DNA of 64,000 nucleotides from Gulosibacter sp. 10 (GTDB lineage Bacteria > Actinomycetota > Actinomycetes > Actinomycetales > Microbacteriaceae). The position numbers and the translations under genes were made by a program. Where the stretch lies: the NCBI RefSeq assembly GCF_900163695.1, contig NZ_FUIC01000024.1, positions 62,001-126,000 on the forward strand. The letters are read 5' to 3'. The notes under the pieces are model-generated. The model was not told the origin of the DNA and did no database searches. It was given only the letters and a program-made list of their open reading frames with translations. Of this stretch, positions 44,004-52,743 are shown in pieces (the stretch's first letter is position 1; every line of letters begins with the position of its first letter).

Positions 44004-44441
44004 GTGAACGGACGACTCCGAGGCCCGGCGACCCGCGGCACCCCGTGGGTGCGGCTGGGCGCGCTCATCGCCGCGGGCATCGCGGCGGTCGTCATCGTGG
44101 TCGCGCTGGCGCTCGGCCTCGCGAGCGCGACCCCGGGCACCGTGAACCTCGGCCCCCTCGTGGGCGAGAACGACGGGCCGATCGGCGGATCGGCGACCGG
44201 GGCGCCGCAGCCGACCGACCCCGAGGGCACCGAGTCGCCCGAGCCCACGCAGCCGGAGGATCCGACCGAGACCATCCCGCCCACGGAAGGCGACGGGGAC
44301 GCGGCGGCCGACGGGGAGCGCGAGAATCCCGTGACGGTGCCCGGGCCCGGCGTGCAGCTGCCGCAGCCGGAGCCGGAGCGCCACGAGGACGGCGACGATG
44401 ACGACGACGGCGATGACGACGGAGACGACGATGACGACTGA
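44004..44441 (+). CDS. Small membrane protein with Asp-rich tail
   Basis: 145 residues, GTG start. One membrane helix (about 18-42) is followed by a Pro/Glu/Thr-rich outer segment and a tail of almost only Asp (DGDDDDDGDDDGDDDDD). It ends 9 bp before the sensor kinase gene and should be made with it. No family recognised. An acidic, possibly metal-binding extracytoplasmic tail beside a sensor kinase suggests an accessory sensing protein. Speculative. Confidence 0.6.
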   Translation: MNGRLRGPATRGTPWVRLGALIAAGIAAVVIVVALALGLASATPGTVNLGPLVGENDGPIGGSATGAPQPTDPEGTESPEPTQPEDPTETIPPTEGDGDAAADGERENPVTVPGPGVQLPQPEPERHEDGDDDDDGDDDGDDDDD

Positions 44442-44450
44442 GCCGAGGTC

Positions 44451-45953
44451 GTGAGCGCGGCATCGCCTCCCCGCCGCCGGGCCCGCGCCTGGCGGCGGTT
44501 CACCGTGCGCAGCAGGATGATCTTCGTCCTGGTCGCGCTCACGCTGCTCGCCATCGCGATCTCCGGCGTCGTCTCCTACGCGCTGCAGCGCAACGCGACC
44601 CAGGCGCGCATCGACCAGGAGCTCATCCGCGGCGTCGAGGAGGTGCGCATCCTCGCGCAGGAGGGGGTCATGCCCGAGACGGGCGAGCCTTTCGTCGAAT
44701 CCGAGGACCTCGTCTACGTGGCCATGCAGCGCCACTGGCCCGGCCAGCACGAGTCGATGCTCGGCCTCGACGCCGCGGGCATCGCCGTCTACCCGCACAG
44801 CAGCGTGCCGCTGCGGCTCGAGGACGACCCGCAGCTCGTGGCGGCGCTGCAGCAGGAGGCGAGCCCCGGCGCCTTCCTCGAGGATGTCGAGATCCGCACC
44901 ATCGCCACCGACATCACCACCTACCGGGCCGTGCTCATCCCTGTCCACTTCGCGCAGGACGCCGAGCCGAGCCTGCTCGTCTTCGCGATCGACTACGGCG
45001 AGACCCTGCGCGAGCTCGACGGCATCTTCCTCACCTACGCGCTCACAGGCCTGGGCGTGGCCCTCGTCATCGCCCTGCTCGGCTCGATCATCATCGGCCG
45101 GCAGCTCGCCCCGCTGCGAGCGCTGCAGTCCACGGCCGCGGAGATCTCGGATGCGGATCTCGAGCGCCGCGTGCCGGTCACGAGCGCGGACGACATCGCG
45201 GAGCTCTCGCTGACCTTCAACGAGATGCTCGACCGCATCCAGGCGGCGTTCCGCTCGCAGCGGCAGCTGCTCGACGATGTCGGGCACGAGCTCCGCACGC
45301 CCATCACGATCGTGCAGGGCAACCTCGAGCTGCTGAACCCCCGCGACCCGGCCGAGGTGGAGCAGGTGCGCGAGATCTCGCTCGACGAGCTGGAGCGCGT
45401 GAACCGCCTCATCGAGGACCTCATGACCCTCGCGAAGGCCGAACGGCCGGACTTCGTCTCGCCCGCGCCGCTCGACCTCGAGACCTTCACGAGCGAGGTC
45501 GCCGACAAGGCGGCTCGGCTGGGCGACCGCGAATGGTCGGTGGCGGAGTCGGCGCGGATCGTGCACGATCTCGACAGCCAGCGCATCACCCAGGCCTGGC
45601 TGCAGCTCGCGGGCAACGCGGTGAAGTACTCCGAGCCCGGATCGCCCATCTCGCTCGGATCGCGCGTGGTGCCGGGACTCGAACCGACGCTCGAGCTGTG
45701 GGTGCGGGATGCGGGCATCGGCATCGCCGAGGGCGACCGCGACCGCATCTTCGAGCGGTTCGGACGCGGCGGCAACGCCACGCGCGCCGAGGGCACCGGG
45801 CTCGGCCTGAACATCGTCGTCGAGATCGTGCGCGCCCACGGCGGCTCGGTGGGCGTCGACTCCGAGCCGGGCTCCGGTTCGACCTTTACGATGAGCTTCC
45901 CGCTCGGCGCTCGCGGCCGGGCGGCTCCCGCCGCGACCCGAGGAGCGACATGA
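44451..45953 (+). CDS. Sensor histidine kinase
   Basis: 500 residues, GTG start. Two membrane helices (about 21-46 and 195-217) flank an extracytoplasmic sensor segment of about 150 residues. A HAMP domain (RQLAPLRALQSTAAEISDADLERRV), the phosphoacceptor His in DVGHELRTPI (about 276) and ATPase motifs NAVKYS, DAGIGI and GTGLGLNIV follow. Its stop overlaps the response regulator start, so the pair is a coupled two-component system. The stimulus is unknown. Confidence 0.93.
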   Translation: MSAASPPRRRARAWRRFTVRSRMIFVLVALTLLAIAISGVVSYALQRNATQARIDQELIRGVEEVRILAQEGVMPETGEPFVESEDLVYVAMQRHWPGQHESMLGLDAAGIAVYPHSSVPLRLEDDPQLVAALQQEASPGAFLEDVEIRTIATDITTYRAVLIPVHFAQDAEPSLLVFAIDYGETLRELDGIFLTYALTGLGVALVIALLGSIIIGRQLAPLRALQSTAAEISDADLERRVPVTSADDIAELSLTFNEMLDRIQAAFRSQRQLLDDVGHELRTPITIVQGNLELLNPRDPAEVEQVREISLDELERVNRLIEDLMTLAKAERPDFVSPAPLDLETFTSEVADKAARLGDREWSVAESARIVHDLDSQRITQAWLQLAGNAVKYSEPGSPISLGSRVVPGLEPTLELWVRDAGIGIAEGDRDRIFERFGRGGNATRAEGTGLGLNIVVEIVRAHGGSVGVDSEPGSGSTFTMSFPLGARGRAAPAATRGAT

Positions 45954-46639
45954 CGCAGATCCTGATCATCGAGGACGAGCCCCGCATCACCGATTTCATC
46001 TCGAAGGGGCTCGCGATGGAGGGCTTCGAGTCCACCTCGGCAGCGAGCGGCGCGGAGGGGCTCGGGCTCGCGCTCTCGGGGCGGTTCGCGCTCGTGATCC
46101 TCGACCTCGGGCTGCCCGACATGGACGGGTTCCAGGTGCTCCGGAAGATCCGCGCGGTGGACGAGCAGCTGCCGGTGATCATCCTCACGGCGCGCACCTC
46201 GAGCACCGACACCGTCGCCGGCCTCACCTCCGGCGCCGACGACTACGTGCCCAAGCCCTTCCGCTTCCCGGAGCTCGTGGCGCGGGTGCGGCTGCGGCTC
46301 CGGTCTGCGGCGGCGCAGGAGCCCGAACCCGAGGAGGAGGCGCTGCGGCACGGCGACCTCGTGCTCGACCCGGTGCGGCATCTCGTGACCATCGGCGACC
46401 GCGTCGTGGATCTCTCGGCGCGCGAGTTCGACCTGGCGGAGATGTTCCTGCGCAATCCGGGTCAGGCGCTCACCCGCGACCAGCTGCTCGCGAACGTGTG
46501 GGGTTATGACTTCGATGCGGCCTCGAACGTGGTCGACGTATACGTGCGCTACCTCCGCAACAAGCTCGGCGCATCGAGGTTCGAGACGGTGCGCGGCGTC
46601 GGCTACCGGCTCGTGGAGGAGCGGCGATACCTGGGGTAG
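45950..46639 (+). CDS. Response regulator, OmpR/PhoB family
   Basis: 229 residues. The receiver domain has acidic pocket EDE, phospho-Asp in VILDLGLPDMDG (about 51), switch Thr in LTART and Lys in VPKPF. The C-terminal winged helix has LSAREFDLAEMFLRNPGQALTRDQLL and the YVRYLRNKLG recognition helix. OmpR-type proteins bind direct repeats about 11 bp apart. Such repeats occur before its own operon and before two nearby operons, which makes them candidate targets. Confidence 0.94.
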   Translation: MTQILIIEDEPRITDFISKGLAMEGFESTSAASGAEGLGLALSGRFALVILDLGLPDMDGFQVLRKIRAVDEQLPVIILTARTSSTDTVAGLTSGADDYVPKPFRFPELVARVRLRLRSAAAQEPEPEEEALRHGDLVLDPVRHLVTIGDRVVDLSAREFDLAEMFLRNPGQALTRDQLLANVWGYDFDAASNVVDVYVRYLRNKLGASRFETVRGVGYRLVEERRYLG

Positions 46640-47837
46640 CCGCCCGCGCGGGGCTCGTTCCGGTGCCGGGTGGGGCTCACCGCCTGCGGCGGTGCCGTCG
46701 CTGGGATCGAGCGGAGCGGGGCAGGCGCCGGAAGCGATCGGGCCGGCTCGCGTTTCGCGGATGCGCCGCGGTCCGCGTCGAATAAGAGCGTGTCCCCGTG
46801 TTCGTGCGGATATGAGTGCGGCGTTGGACGCGGGCGCGAATGTGGAGGAGACGCCGTGTCCGTGCCCGGATGCGAGACCTGTGCGCGGATGCGAGGGGCC
46901 CGTGCGCGGATGCGAGGGAAACGTCGTGATCGGATGCGGATGTGAGGGAAACGTCGTGATCGGGCGCGGATGTGAGGGAGATGCCCGGTTTGCGTGTTGC
47001 TTTCCGTGTATGAGTCTCATATCCGCGAAGGGCTGTTGTCGCAGTCGAGGACTCATCGTGGATGTGAGGGATATGCGGGTTTTGGCCCGGATGTGAGGAA
47101 GATGCTGCAGCCGGGTTCGGAGGTGAGGAAGATGCTGAAGCCGGGTTCGGATGTGCGGGAGATGCTGCAGCCGGGCGCGGATGTGAGCGATATGTCGGGT
47201 TTGCGCGCCGTATTTCGGTGATATGTCTCATATCCGCGGAGTCTGCTCGGGATGGGGGAACCTGCGCAGACGGCAGACGGCAGACGGCAGACGGCAGACG
47301 GCAGACGGCAGACGGCAGACGGCAGACGGCAGACGGCAGACGGCAGACGGTCGGCGCCGCATCGCAGAGATTGATCGTGAGGCGGCCTTGTGCGGGACCT
47401 CGACCGGATGCGAAGGATATGCAGGGCAGGGCAGGGCAGGGCAGTGCCGGGATGTGAGGGATATGCCGTGATCCATGGCTGATGTGAGACCGATGACGGG
47501 TTTGCGCGTCGCATACCTGGGATATGCCTCATATCGCGCAGAATCCTCATATCGCGCAGAATCCTCATATCCGCGGAAGCGCCTATCTCGGAATCAGAAA
47601 CGGATGGTGCGGGTTCGGATGCGGGTTCGGGCTCAAGTGCGGGCACGGGAACGTTGACGGACCGGGCGCGCGCGGCTCACCACCTGCGGCGGTGGAAGCG
47701 GCTCACCGTCTGCGCTAACGGATGCGCCTCGCCGTCTGCAGCAGCGGGCACAGCTCCTCGCGGGAGGTAGGGCGGCGCCGTCGCCGGGATCGAGCGGAGC
47801 GGCCCGGCCGCCGGGAGCGATCGAGCCGGCTTGCGAC
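46640..47837. other. 1.2-kb intergenic stretch with several tandem repeats
   Basis: No gene supported. 46890-46985 holds three imperfect copies of GGATGTGAGGGAAACGTCGTG. 47085-47200 holds about three copies of a roughly 33-bp unit (GATGTGAGGAAGATGCTGCA plus GCCGGGTTCG). 47266-47349 is a 7-bp repeat. CTCATATCGCGCAGAATC is doubled near 47528-47570. Frames across it are repeat-derived. Confidence 0.6.
47266..47349. repeat. 7-bp tandem repeat (GCAGACG)
   Basis: Twelve exact head-to-tail copies of GCAGACG in non-coding DNA. Confidence 0.95.
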
Positions 47838-49877
47838 TCACTCGTCCTCCGCATCCTCGCCCGCGATGCGGCCGCGACCCGTTACGGCGACCGGCTCGAG
47901 CCCGTCGCCGTCGAGATCCCATTCGCGGTAGTCCGCGAGGACGCGATCCGGGTGCCGCGAGGCGAGCACGACCACGCCCGGGTAGCCGGCGAGCAGCTCG
48001 CGCAGCCGATCCAGACCAGGGGCGTCGAGCCCCGAATCCAGGTGCTCGAGCACGAGCAGGGGAGGCGTGCCGAGCAGCGCCCTCGCGAGCTTGAGCTTCG
48101 CGACGTCCACGCCGCTCCACGGGGCGCCGTCGTTCTTCAGCGTCGTCCGGAGCTCGCGATCCGAGAGCACACCGAGCCCCACCCGCTGCAGCAGCCAGCG
48201 CACCTGACCGGTCAGCGCATCCGGATTCCGGTAGGCCGCGAGCCGCCGCACGGACCCCCGCTCGAGCGGGAGCAGCTGCGAGGCGAAGCCCACGAGCGCG
48301 CGCCGCCGCCGGGCCGGGACCTCCGCGAGATCCACGCCGCCGAGCCGCACGCCGCGAGGCCGCGGATCCGGCTCGACGGTCGGCCCGCCGAACGGGTGGG
48401 GGCTCCGGAACGTCTCGGTGCCGTGAATCCTCTTGCCCGTCCCGTCCCGGGGGATCCTGCTCGCGTCCGCGTCATCGATCCACGGGGCGGAGCCGGCTTC
48501 ATCCGTCCCGCTCCCGGTGATCCCATTCGTGCCCGAGTCGCCGATGCGAGGTGCGGCGTCGGCTTCGCCATCGGGAATCCCGCTCGCGTCCGCATCGTGG
48601 AGTCGAGGCGTGGCGGCAGCCCCGCTCCCGAGCCTCCCGCTCGCACCCGTGCCGTCGACCCGCGGAGCCGCGGCCTCGCCGTCCGGCTCTTCGCCGGCCC
48701 CCGTCGCCGCGGCCTCGCCCGCGAGCAGGGCCCGGATCGCCGCGCGCTCGTGCTCCGGATGCGCCGAGCGCAGCAGGATGCGCTCGCCCGGCCGCGCGAC
48801 CAGGGCGGGCAGCTCCACGCCGCTCGCACGGATCCCGACCGCGCTGAGCTCCGCGGGGCCGGCCTCGGGCATCGGGGCATCCCGCCAGCGCCGCTCGCGC
48901 CTGCGCTCCTCCCGGATGCGCTGCCGCGCCTCGGCGAGCAGCGGCGCGAGGATGCGCCGGGCCGCCCGGTAGTTCTGCCGGTACTCGACCACCCTGCCGA
49001 GGTCGGCGAGCGGCGCGGCCAGCACGCCGAGCAGCGTCATCGCCGACGCCGCCTGCGCCACCCCGATCCCGCCGCCCGCCGCGAGCACGACCACCGCGAC
49101 CGTGCCCAGCGAGGCCGCCGTGACGGTGATTGCGCGCACGAGCCCCGTGGCCCACGCGCGCCGCACCGCGGCATCCACCACCCTGCCCGAGTGCCGGTCG
49201 ACGGCGTTGAGCTCCCGCCGCACGGCGCCCGACGCCCGCACCGACTCGCCCGCGCGCACGGTGTCGGCGATGTGCGCCGACATGCGCCCGCGCAGGCGCC
49301 GGAGCTCGCGGGCGCGGCGGTGCACGCTGCGCGACAGCCCGGGCAGGGCCGCGGCCATGCCGAGCAGCGGCAGCGCGACCGCGGCCGCGAGGAGCGGATT
49401 CGTCAGAGCCAGCGCGCCGAGGACGATGCCGATGAGCGGCAGCGCGGTGACGAGGGGCACGACGCCCTGCGCGATCCAGTTGCGCACGGCCGTCAGGTCG
49501 TTCGACGCCCGCGTCACGACCACCCCGAGGGAGGGGTTGCCGACGCCGTCGAGCGAGGCCGCGACGAGCAGTCGCCGCTGCTCGGCGACGTAGTCTTGCC
49601 CCAGCCGCTCCGCCACGACCCGCTCGAGCCAGCGCGCCGCGCCGATGCCGAGCGCCGAGGCGAGGATGCCGAGCGCCCCGGCCCCGAGCGGGCCCGACGC
49701 CCCGGCCGCCGACGCCCCGGCGCCGGAGAGCAGCCCGTCCACGCCCAGGGCGAGGCACAGCGCGAGCACCGCCTGCAGCACGCCCAGCCCGGCCAGGCAG
49801 AGGAGCAGCGCGCGGCGCCGCCCGCGCCACACCGGCGGCATCGAGGGCGCCTCCGAGCGGGCGACGGCCCGGGTCAT
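47838..49877 (-). CDS. Degenerate ABC exporter (membrane plus ATPase-like domain)
   Basis: 679 residues. The N-terminal half (about 20-310) is a six-helix exporter domain. The ATPase half is worn: RPGERILLRSAHPEHERAAI stands where Walker A should be, WSGVDVAKLKLARALL replaces LSGGQ, and LLVLEHLDSGLD is a changed Walker B. A roughly 110-residue insert (about 395-505) is made of imperfect repeats around PRLHDADASGIP and PWIDDADASRIP. ATP hydrolysis is doubtful unless a partner supplies a second site. It overlaps the P-loop gene upstream by 4 bp. Confidence 0.75.
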   Translation of the reverse strand: MTRAVARSEAPSMPPVWRGRRRALLLCLAGLGVLQAVLALCLALGVDGLLSGAGASAAGASGPLGAGALGILASALGIGAARWLERVVAERLGQDYVAEQRRLLVAASLDGVGNPSLGVVVTRASNDLTAVRNWIAQGVVPLVTALPLIGIVLGALALTNPLLAAAVALPLLGMAAALPGLSRSVHRRARELRRLRGRMSAHIADTVRAGESVRASGAVRRELNAVDRHSGRVVDAAVRRAWATGLVRAITVTAASLGTVAVVVLAAGGGIGVAQAASAMTLLGVLAAPLADLGRVVEYRQNYRAARRILAPLLAEARQRIREERRRERRWRDAPMPEAGPAELSAVGIRASGVELPALVARPGERILLRSAHPEHERAAIRALLAGEAAATGAGEEPDGEAAAPRVDGTGASGRLGSGAAATPRLHDADASGIPDGEADAAPRIGDSGTNGITGSGTDEAGSAPWIDDADASRIPRDGTGKRIHGTETFRSPHPFGGPTVEPDPRPRGVRLGGVDLAEVPARRRRALVGFASQLLPLERGSVRRLAAYRNPDALTGQVRWLLQRVGLGVLSDRELRTTLKNDGAPWSGVDVAKLKLARALLGTPPLLVLEHLDSGLDAPGLDRLRELLAGYPGVVVLASRHPDRVLADYREWDLDGDGLEPVAVTGRGRIAGEDAEDE

Positions 49878-50998
49878 CGGTCCGCGGGGCCGCGGCCGGC
49901 GAGGACGCGCTCGGCGACCTCGGGCAGCGCGAGCTCGTAGGTGCCGAGCACTTCCGCGCCCTGATCGAGCAGCACCGCCCCGGCCTCGGCCGAGGCGAGG
50001 GGCGAGGAGGTCATCACGCCGGTGGCGGCCGCGACTTCGAGCCCCGCCGAGCGGAGCTCCTGCACGCCGGCGCGGGCGCCCAGCGCATCCGAGGCCGCGA
50101 ACAGCACCCGGTCCACGGTGCGCTGGAAGCGGCCGTCGCGCAGCAGCGCCGCGGTCTCCTCCTGGAAGACGCCGTCGGCGATCTCCACGACGATCGCGTC
50201 CGGCCGCGAGGCCGAGAGCTTCGCGACGAGGTTCGCGGTGAGCGCGCGGATCGAGGGCATGTCGAGCCGGAACGTGGTGGCGTAGCCGAAGTCGGTGAAG
50301 TCGAGCACCTCGGCCGCGCCGGCGTCGCCGTAGATCATCGGATCGTTGCCGGCCCCGGTGCCGGTGATCTTCGCCGCGCCCACCGTCCGTCCGGACTTCA
50401 CGAGCCCGTTGATGAGGCAGGCCATGGCGGTGGACTTGCCGGAGTTCATCGAGGTGCCGAGCACGCCGATCACCGCGGGGCGCTCGACCCGCAGGGTCGC
50501 GGGATCGTTCCGCAGCGGGGCGAAGCGCCGCAGGTTCACGACGCCCCGCGCGTCGGCGAGGAGCCCGAGCGGCTCGATCTCCGTCGGCGCCGACACCCGG
50601 TCGTGGGCCGCGACGACGCGGCCGGCCACGCCCCCGGCGGCGACCATGTGACAGGGCTCGAGGCCGCCGGGCACGTGCGCGAGGAACTGGTCGGCCGCGT
50701 ACCGGTGCCCGTAGGCGAGCATCACGAGCGCGCCCTCGAAGAGGATCGCCTTGCGCGACTCCGGTGTCTCGATGCGCTTGTGGCTGCCGATGCGGCCGAT
50801 GCGGGCGACGACGACATCGCCGGGGCGGGGGTGCAGCCCCGCACCCGAGCGCAGGTGGAAGGCCGCGCGGTCGGTGTGCACGGCGGCAGCCACGAACCTG
50901 GTCGTGTAGGCGGCCTGGATGCGCCCCGGCAGCGGCGCGGACACGGCGTCGGCCTCGGCACGGGTGGCGGATGCGGGGGAGAGCAGCGCGGTGGTCAT
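49874..50998 (-). CDS. P-loop NTPase of unknown function
   Basis: 374 residues, start at 50998 with AAAGG upstream. The N-terminal half (about 20-165) is a beta-rich domain with GDVVVARIGRIGSHKRIE. The C-terminal half has Walker A GTSMNSGKST (about 190), then GAAKITGTGAGNDP and DFTDFGYATTF, followed by VVEIADGVFQEETAALL. The P-loop half recalls DUF1611 and MobB-type proteins. It is translationally coupled to the degenerate ABC exporter and preceded by three 11-bp-spaced repeats. Its substrate is not evident. Confidence 0.7.
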   Translation of the reverse strand: MTTALLSPASATRAEADAVSAPLPGRIQAAYTTRFVAAAVHTDRAAFHLRSGAGLHPRPGDVVVARIGRIGSHKRIETPESRKAILFEGALVMLAYGHRYAADQFLAHVPGGLEPCHMVAAGGVAGRVVAAHDRVSAPTEIEPLGLLADARGVVNLRRFAPLRNDPATLRVERPAVIGVLGTSMNSGKSTAMACLINGLVKSGRTVGAAKITGTGAGNDPMIYGDAGAAEVLDFTDFGYATTFRLDMPSIRALTANLVAKLSASRPDAIVVEIADGVFQEETAALLRDGRFQRTVDRVLFAASDALGARAGVQELRSAGLEVAAATGVMTSSPLASAEAGAVLLDQGAEVLGTYELALPEVAERVLAGRGPADR

Positions 50999-51049
50999 GA
51001 TGATCGCCTTTCGGAGTTCGGAACGATTGCTCGCAGTGAACCCCGGCGC

Positions 51050-51077
51050 GATGAGGCGGCGATGAGGTGCGGATGAG
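51050..51077 (-). promoter_or_regulatory. Three 11-bp spaced direct repeats before the P-loop/ABC operon
   Basis: GATGAG on the plus strand (CTCATC on the coding strand) at 51050, 51061 and 51072, exactly 11 bp apart, 52 bp from the start at 50998. Confidence 0.7.
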
Positions 51078-51084
51078 ACCGCTC

Positions 51085-52146
51085 TCATGAACCCCGCACG
51101 AGCGGCCGCTCGACGGGGAAGTACGGCAGGTACGACAGTCCGGAGACGTTGTAGGGGAACTTGATGCCCATGATGGCGCGGATGCCGGCGTGCATCGACC
51201 ACGCGGCGAGGGCGAACAGCCTGCCCGCCCCTCGGTGGAGCAGCGAGATCGGCGCGCCGAGCTCGATCGCGAGGGCGCCGGCCGCGAGCACGCCGAACTG
51301 GGCCCTGCTGCGGTAGAGCGCGCCCGCGAGCCGCGGGGCCTCGACGCCGAAGCGCTCCTTGCGCACCGCGTCGGCCGCGATCTGCTCGCGCAGCACGTCG
51401 CCGCTCGCCCAGCCGAACCCCTTCGGGCTGCGCACCTTCGCGACGCCCGAGATGAGGTAGACCGACGTCGTGGCGAGGTTCATCGCGGTCGCGACGGCGC
51501 CGTACTCCCGGCCCTCGCGCCGGGGCAGGAGCGCGCCGTCGCGCAGCAGGGCGTCGACCGAGAGCGCATCAGCCGATCGGGTCGCGCCGAGCACCGCCTG
51601 ATGCAGCACGAGCATGTTGTCGTTGTGGAGCACCATGCCCCAGGAGTTGCGATAGGCGAGCGTCCAGAGCTGCAGCGCGGCGTTGAGCGGGCCGGTGACC
51701 CGATGCGCGACGCCCAGCGCGGCGAGCAGGTTCGCGACCTGCGCGGCGTCGAAGAGCAGGTCGGCGATGCGCGGGGGCAGCGGGGCGCGCAGGACGCGCA
51801 CGACCCCGACCGGGGCGAAGCGCGAGGCGTCCTGCCGGTGCAGCGCGCGCATCATCCGCCGGCGCCGGAGGTTGTGCGCCGCCGAGTAGCCGTGCGCCGC
51901 GATCCGCAGCACGGCGGGGCGGGCGGCGTGGGCGCGAGGGCGGAGCAGGTCGAGGACGTGCTCGCCGAGGCCGGATCGCGCGGAGGCGGCTCCCCGGCGC
52001 TCGGCGTGCGCGGACCGCCGGCGGGCGGGGTCGCCGACGCCCGCGGATCCGACCGCGGCAGGCTCTCGGCCGCGGCCGCTCTCGAGGCGCCGCGCGGCGT
52101 GGCCGCCGTTGGGGCGCCCGGTGAGCGCGCTGAGGAGGCGGCTCAT
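51085..52146 (-). CDS. HTTM domain membrane protein
   Basis: 353 residues. The ATG at 52146 overlaps the stop of the gene before; longer starts run into that gene. After a basic N-terminal 80 residues come several helices with DAAQVANLLAALG, YRNSWGMVLHNDNMLVLHQ and NLATTSVYLISGVAKV. These are typical of the HTTM family (vitamin K carboxylase-like membrane proteins, which also includes SdpB). Function unknown. It is part of the operon with the FAD oxidoreductase and the 191-residue protein. Confidence 0.82.
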   Translation of the reverse strand: MSRLLSALTGRPNGGHAARRLESGRGREPAAVGSAGVGDPARRRSAHAERRGAASARSGLGEHVLDLLRPRAHAARPAVLRIAAHGYSAAHNLRRRRMMRALHRQDASRFAPVGVVRVLRAPLPPRIADLLFDAAQVANLLAALGVAHRVTGPLNAALQLWTLAYRNSWGMVLHNDNMLVLHQAVLGATRSADALSVDALLRDGALLPRREGREYGAVATAMNLATTSVYLISGVAKVRSPKGFGWASGDVLREQIAADAVRKERFGVEAPRLAGALYRSRAQFGVLAAGALAIELGAPISLLHRGAGRLFALAAWSMHAGIRAIMGIKFPYNVSGLSYLPYFPVERPLVRGS

Positions 52147-52718
52147 GCGAACGCCCGCTTCGAGAGCCGGCTCGGCGGATGCGCGAAGGCGATGCCGCCC
52201 ACGGGGCATTCCGCGCGGATGGACTCGGCGTCGGGGAGGCGGCGCCCGGCGAAGTAGTCCTCGAACACGAACCGGGAGCGCACGACGGCGACGGTGACGA
52301 TCGCCGCCTCGTCCGCGGAGGCGGCGCCCGCGGCCTCCGCCGCCCGCGCCTGCGAGTCGGCCAGCGAGTCCGCGTAGCGCTGGGCGACCTCGGCGGCCCG
52401 GCCGCGGCGCAGCGCGCGGGCCACCTGCTTGCGCACCTGGTTCAGCCCGCCCGATCCGTAGTGCCGGTAGTGCGGGACCACCCGCTCGCCGTGCGCGGTG
52501 ACGCCGATGACGTGCGGCACCACCACCCGTCCCTTCCGGTCGACGGAGAACATGGGGTAGGTCGACAGCGGGAACGAGTCCCTCGCGAACTTCCGCTCGG
52601 CGACCTCGTCGAGCGGGCGGGCGTAGTGGCGCAGCGGCGAGAGCAGCGCGGCGGCGAACGCGAGGCCGAGGAGCAGGCCGCGCCGGTCGGCGCGGCGGGA
52701 TGACGGTCGGGCGGGCAT
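52143..52718 (-). CDS. HTTM-associated protein with one membrane helix
   Basis: 191 residues. A basic N-terminus and one helix (about 13-30) are followed by a soluble domain with DSFPLSTYPMFS (about 45-57), a motif often seen in proteins encoded next to HTTM genes. The gene overlaps the HTTM gene by 4 bp. A joint complex in the membrane is likely, but its job is unknown. Confidence 0.72.
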   Translation of the reverse strand: MPARPSSRRADRRGLLLGLAFAAALLSPLRHYARPLDEVAERKFARDSFPLSTYPMFSVDRKGRVVVPHVIGVTAHGERVVPHYRHYGSGGLNQVRKQVARALRRGRAAEVAQRYADSLADSQARAAEAAGAASADEAAIVTVAVVRSRFVFEDYFAGRRLPDAESIRAECPVGGIAFAHPPSRLSKRAFA

Positions 52719-52743
52719 GGATCCTCCTGGGAAGGGGCCGGCG

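Noticed and set aside
46670-47660. Several overlapping frames made of DGRRQTA- or RLPSAVC-like repeats
   Set aside because: These are the GCAGACG tandem repeat and nearby degenerate repeats read in different frames.
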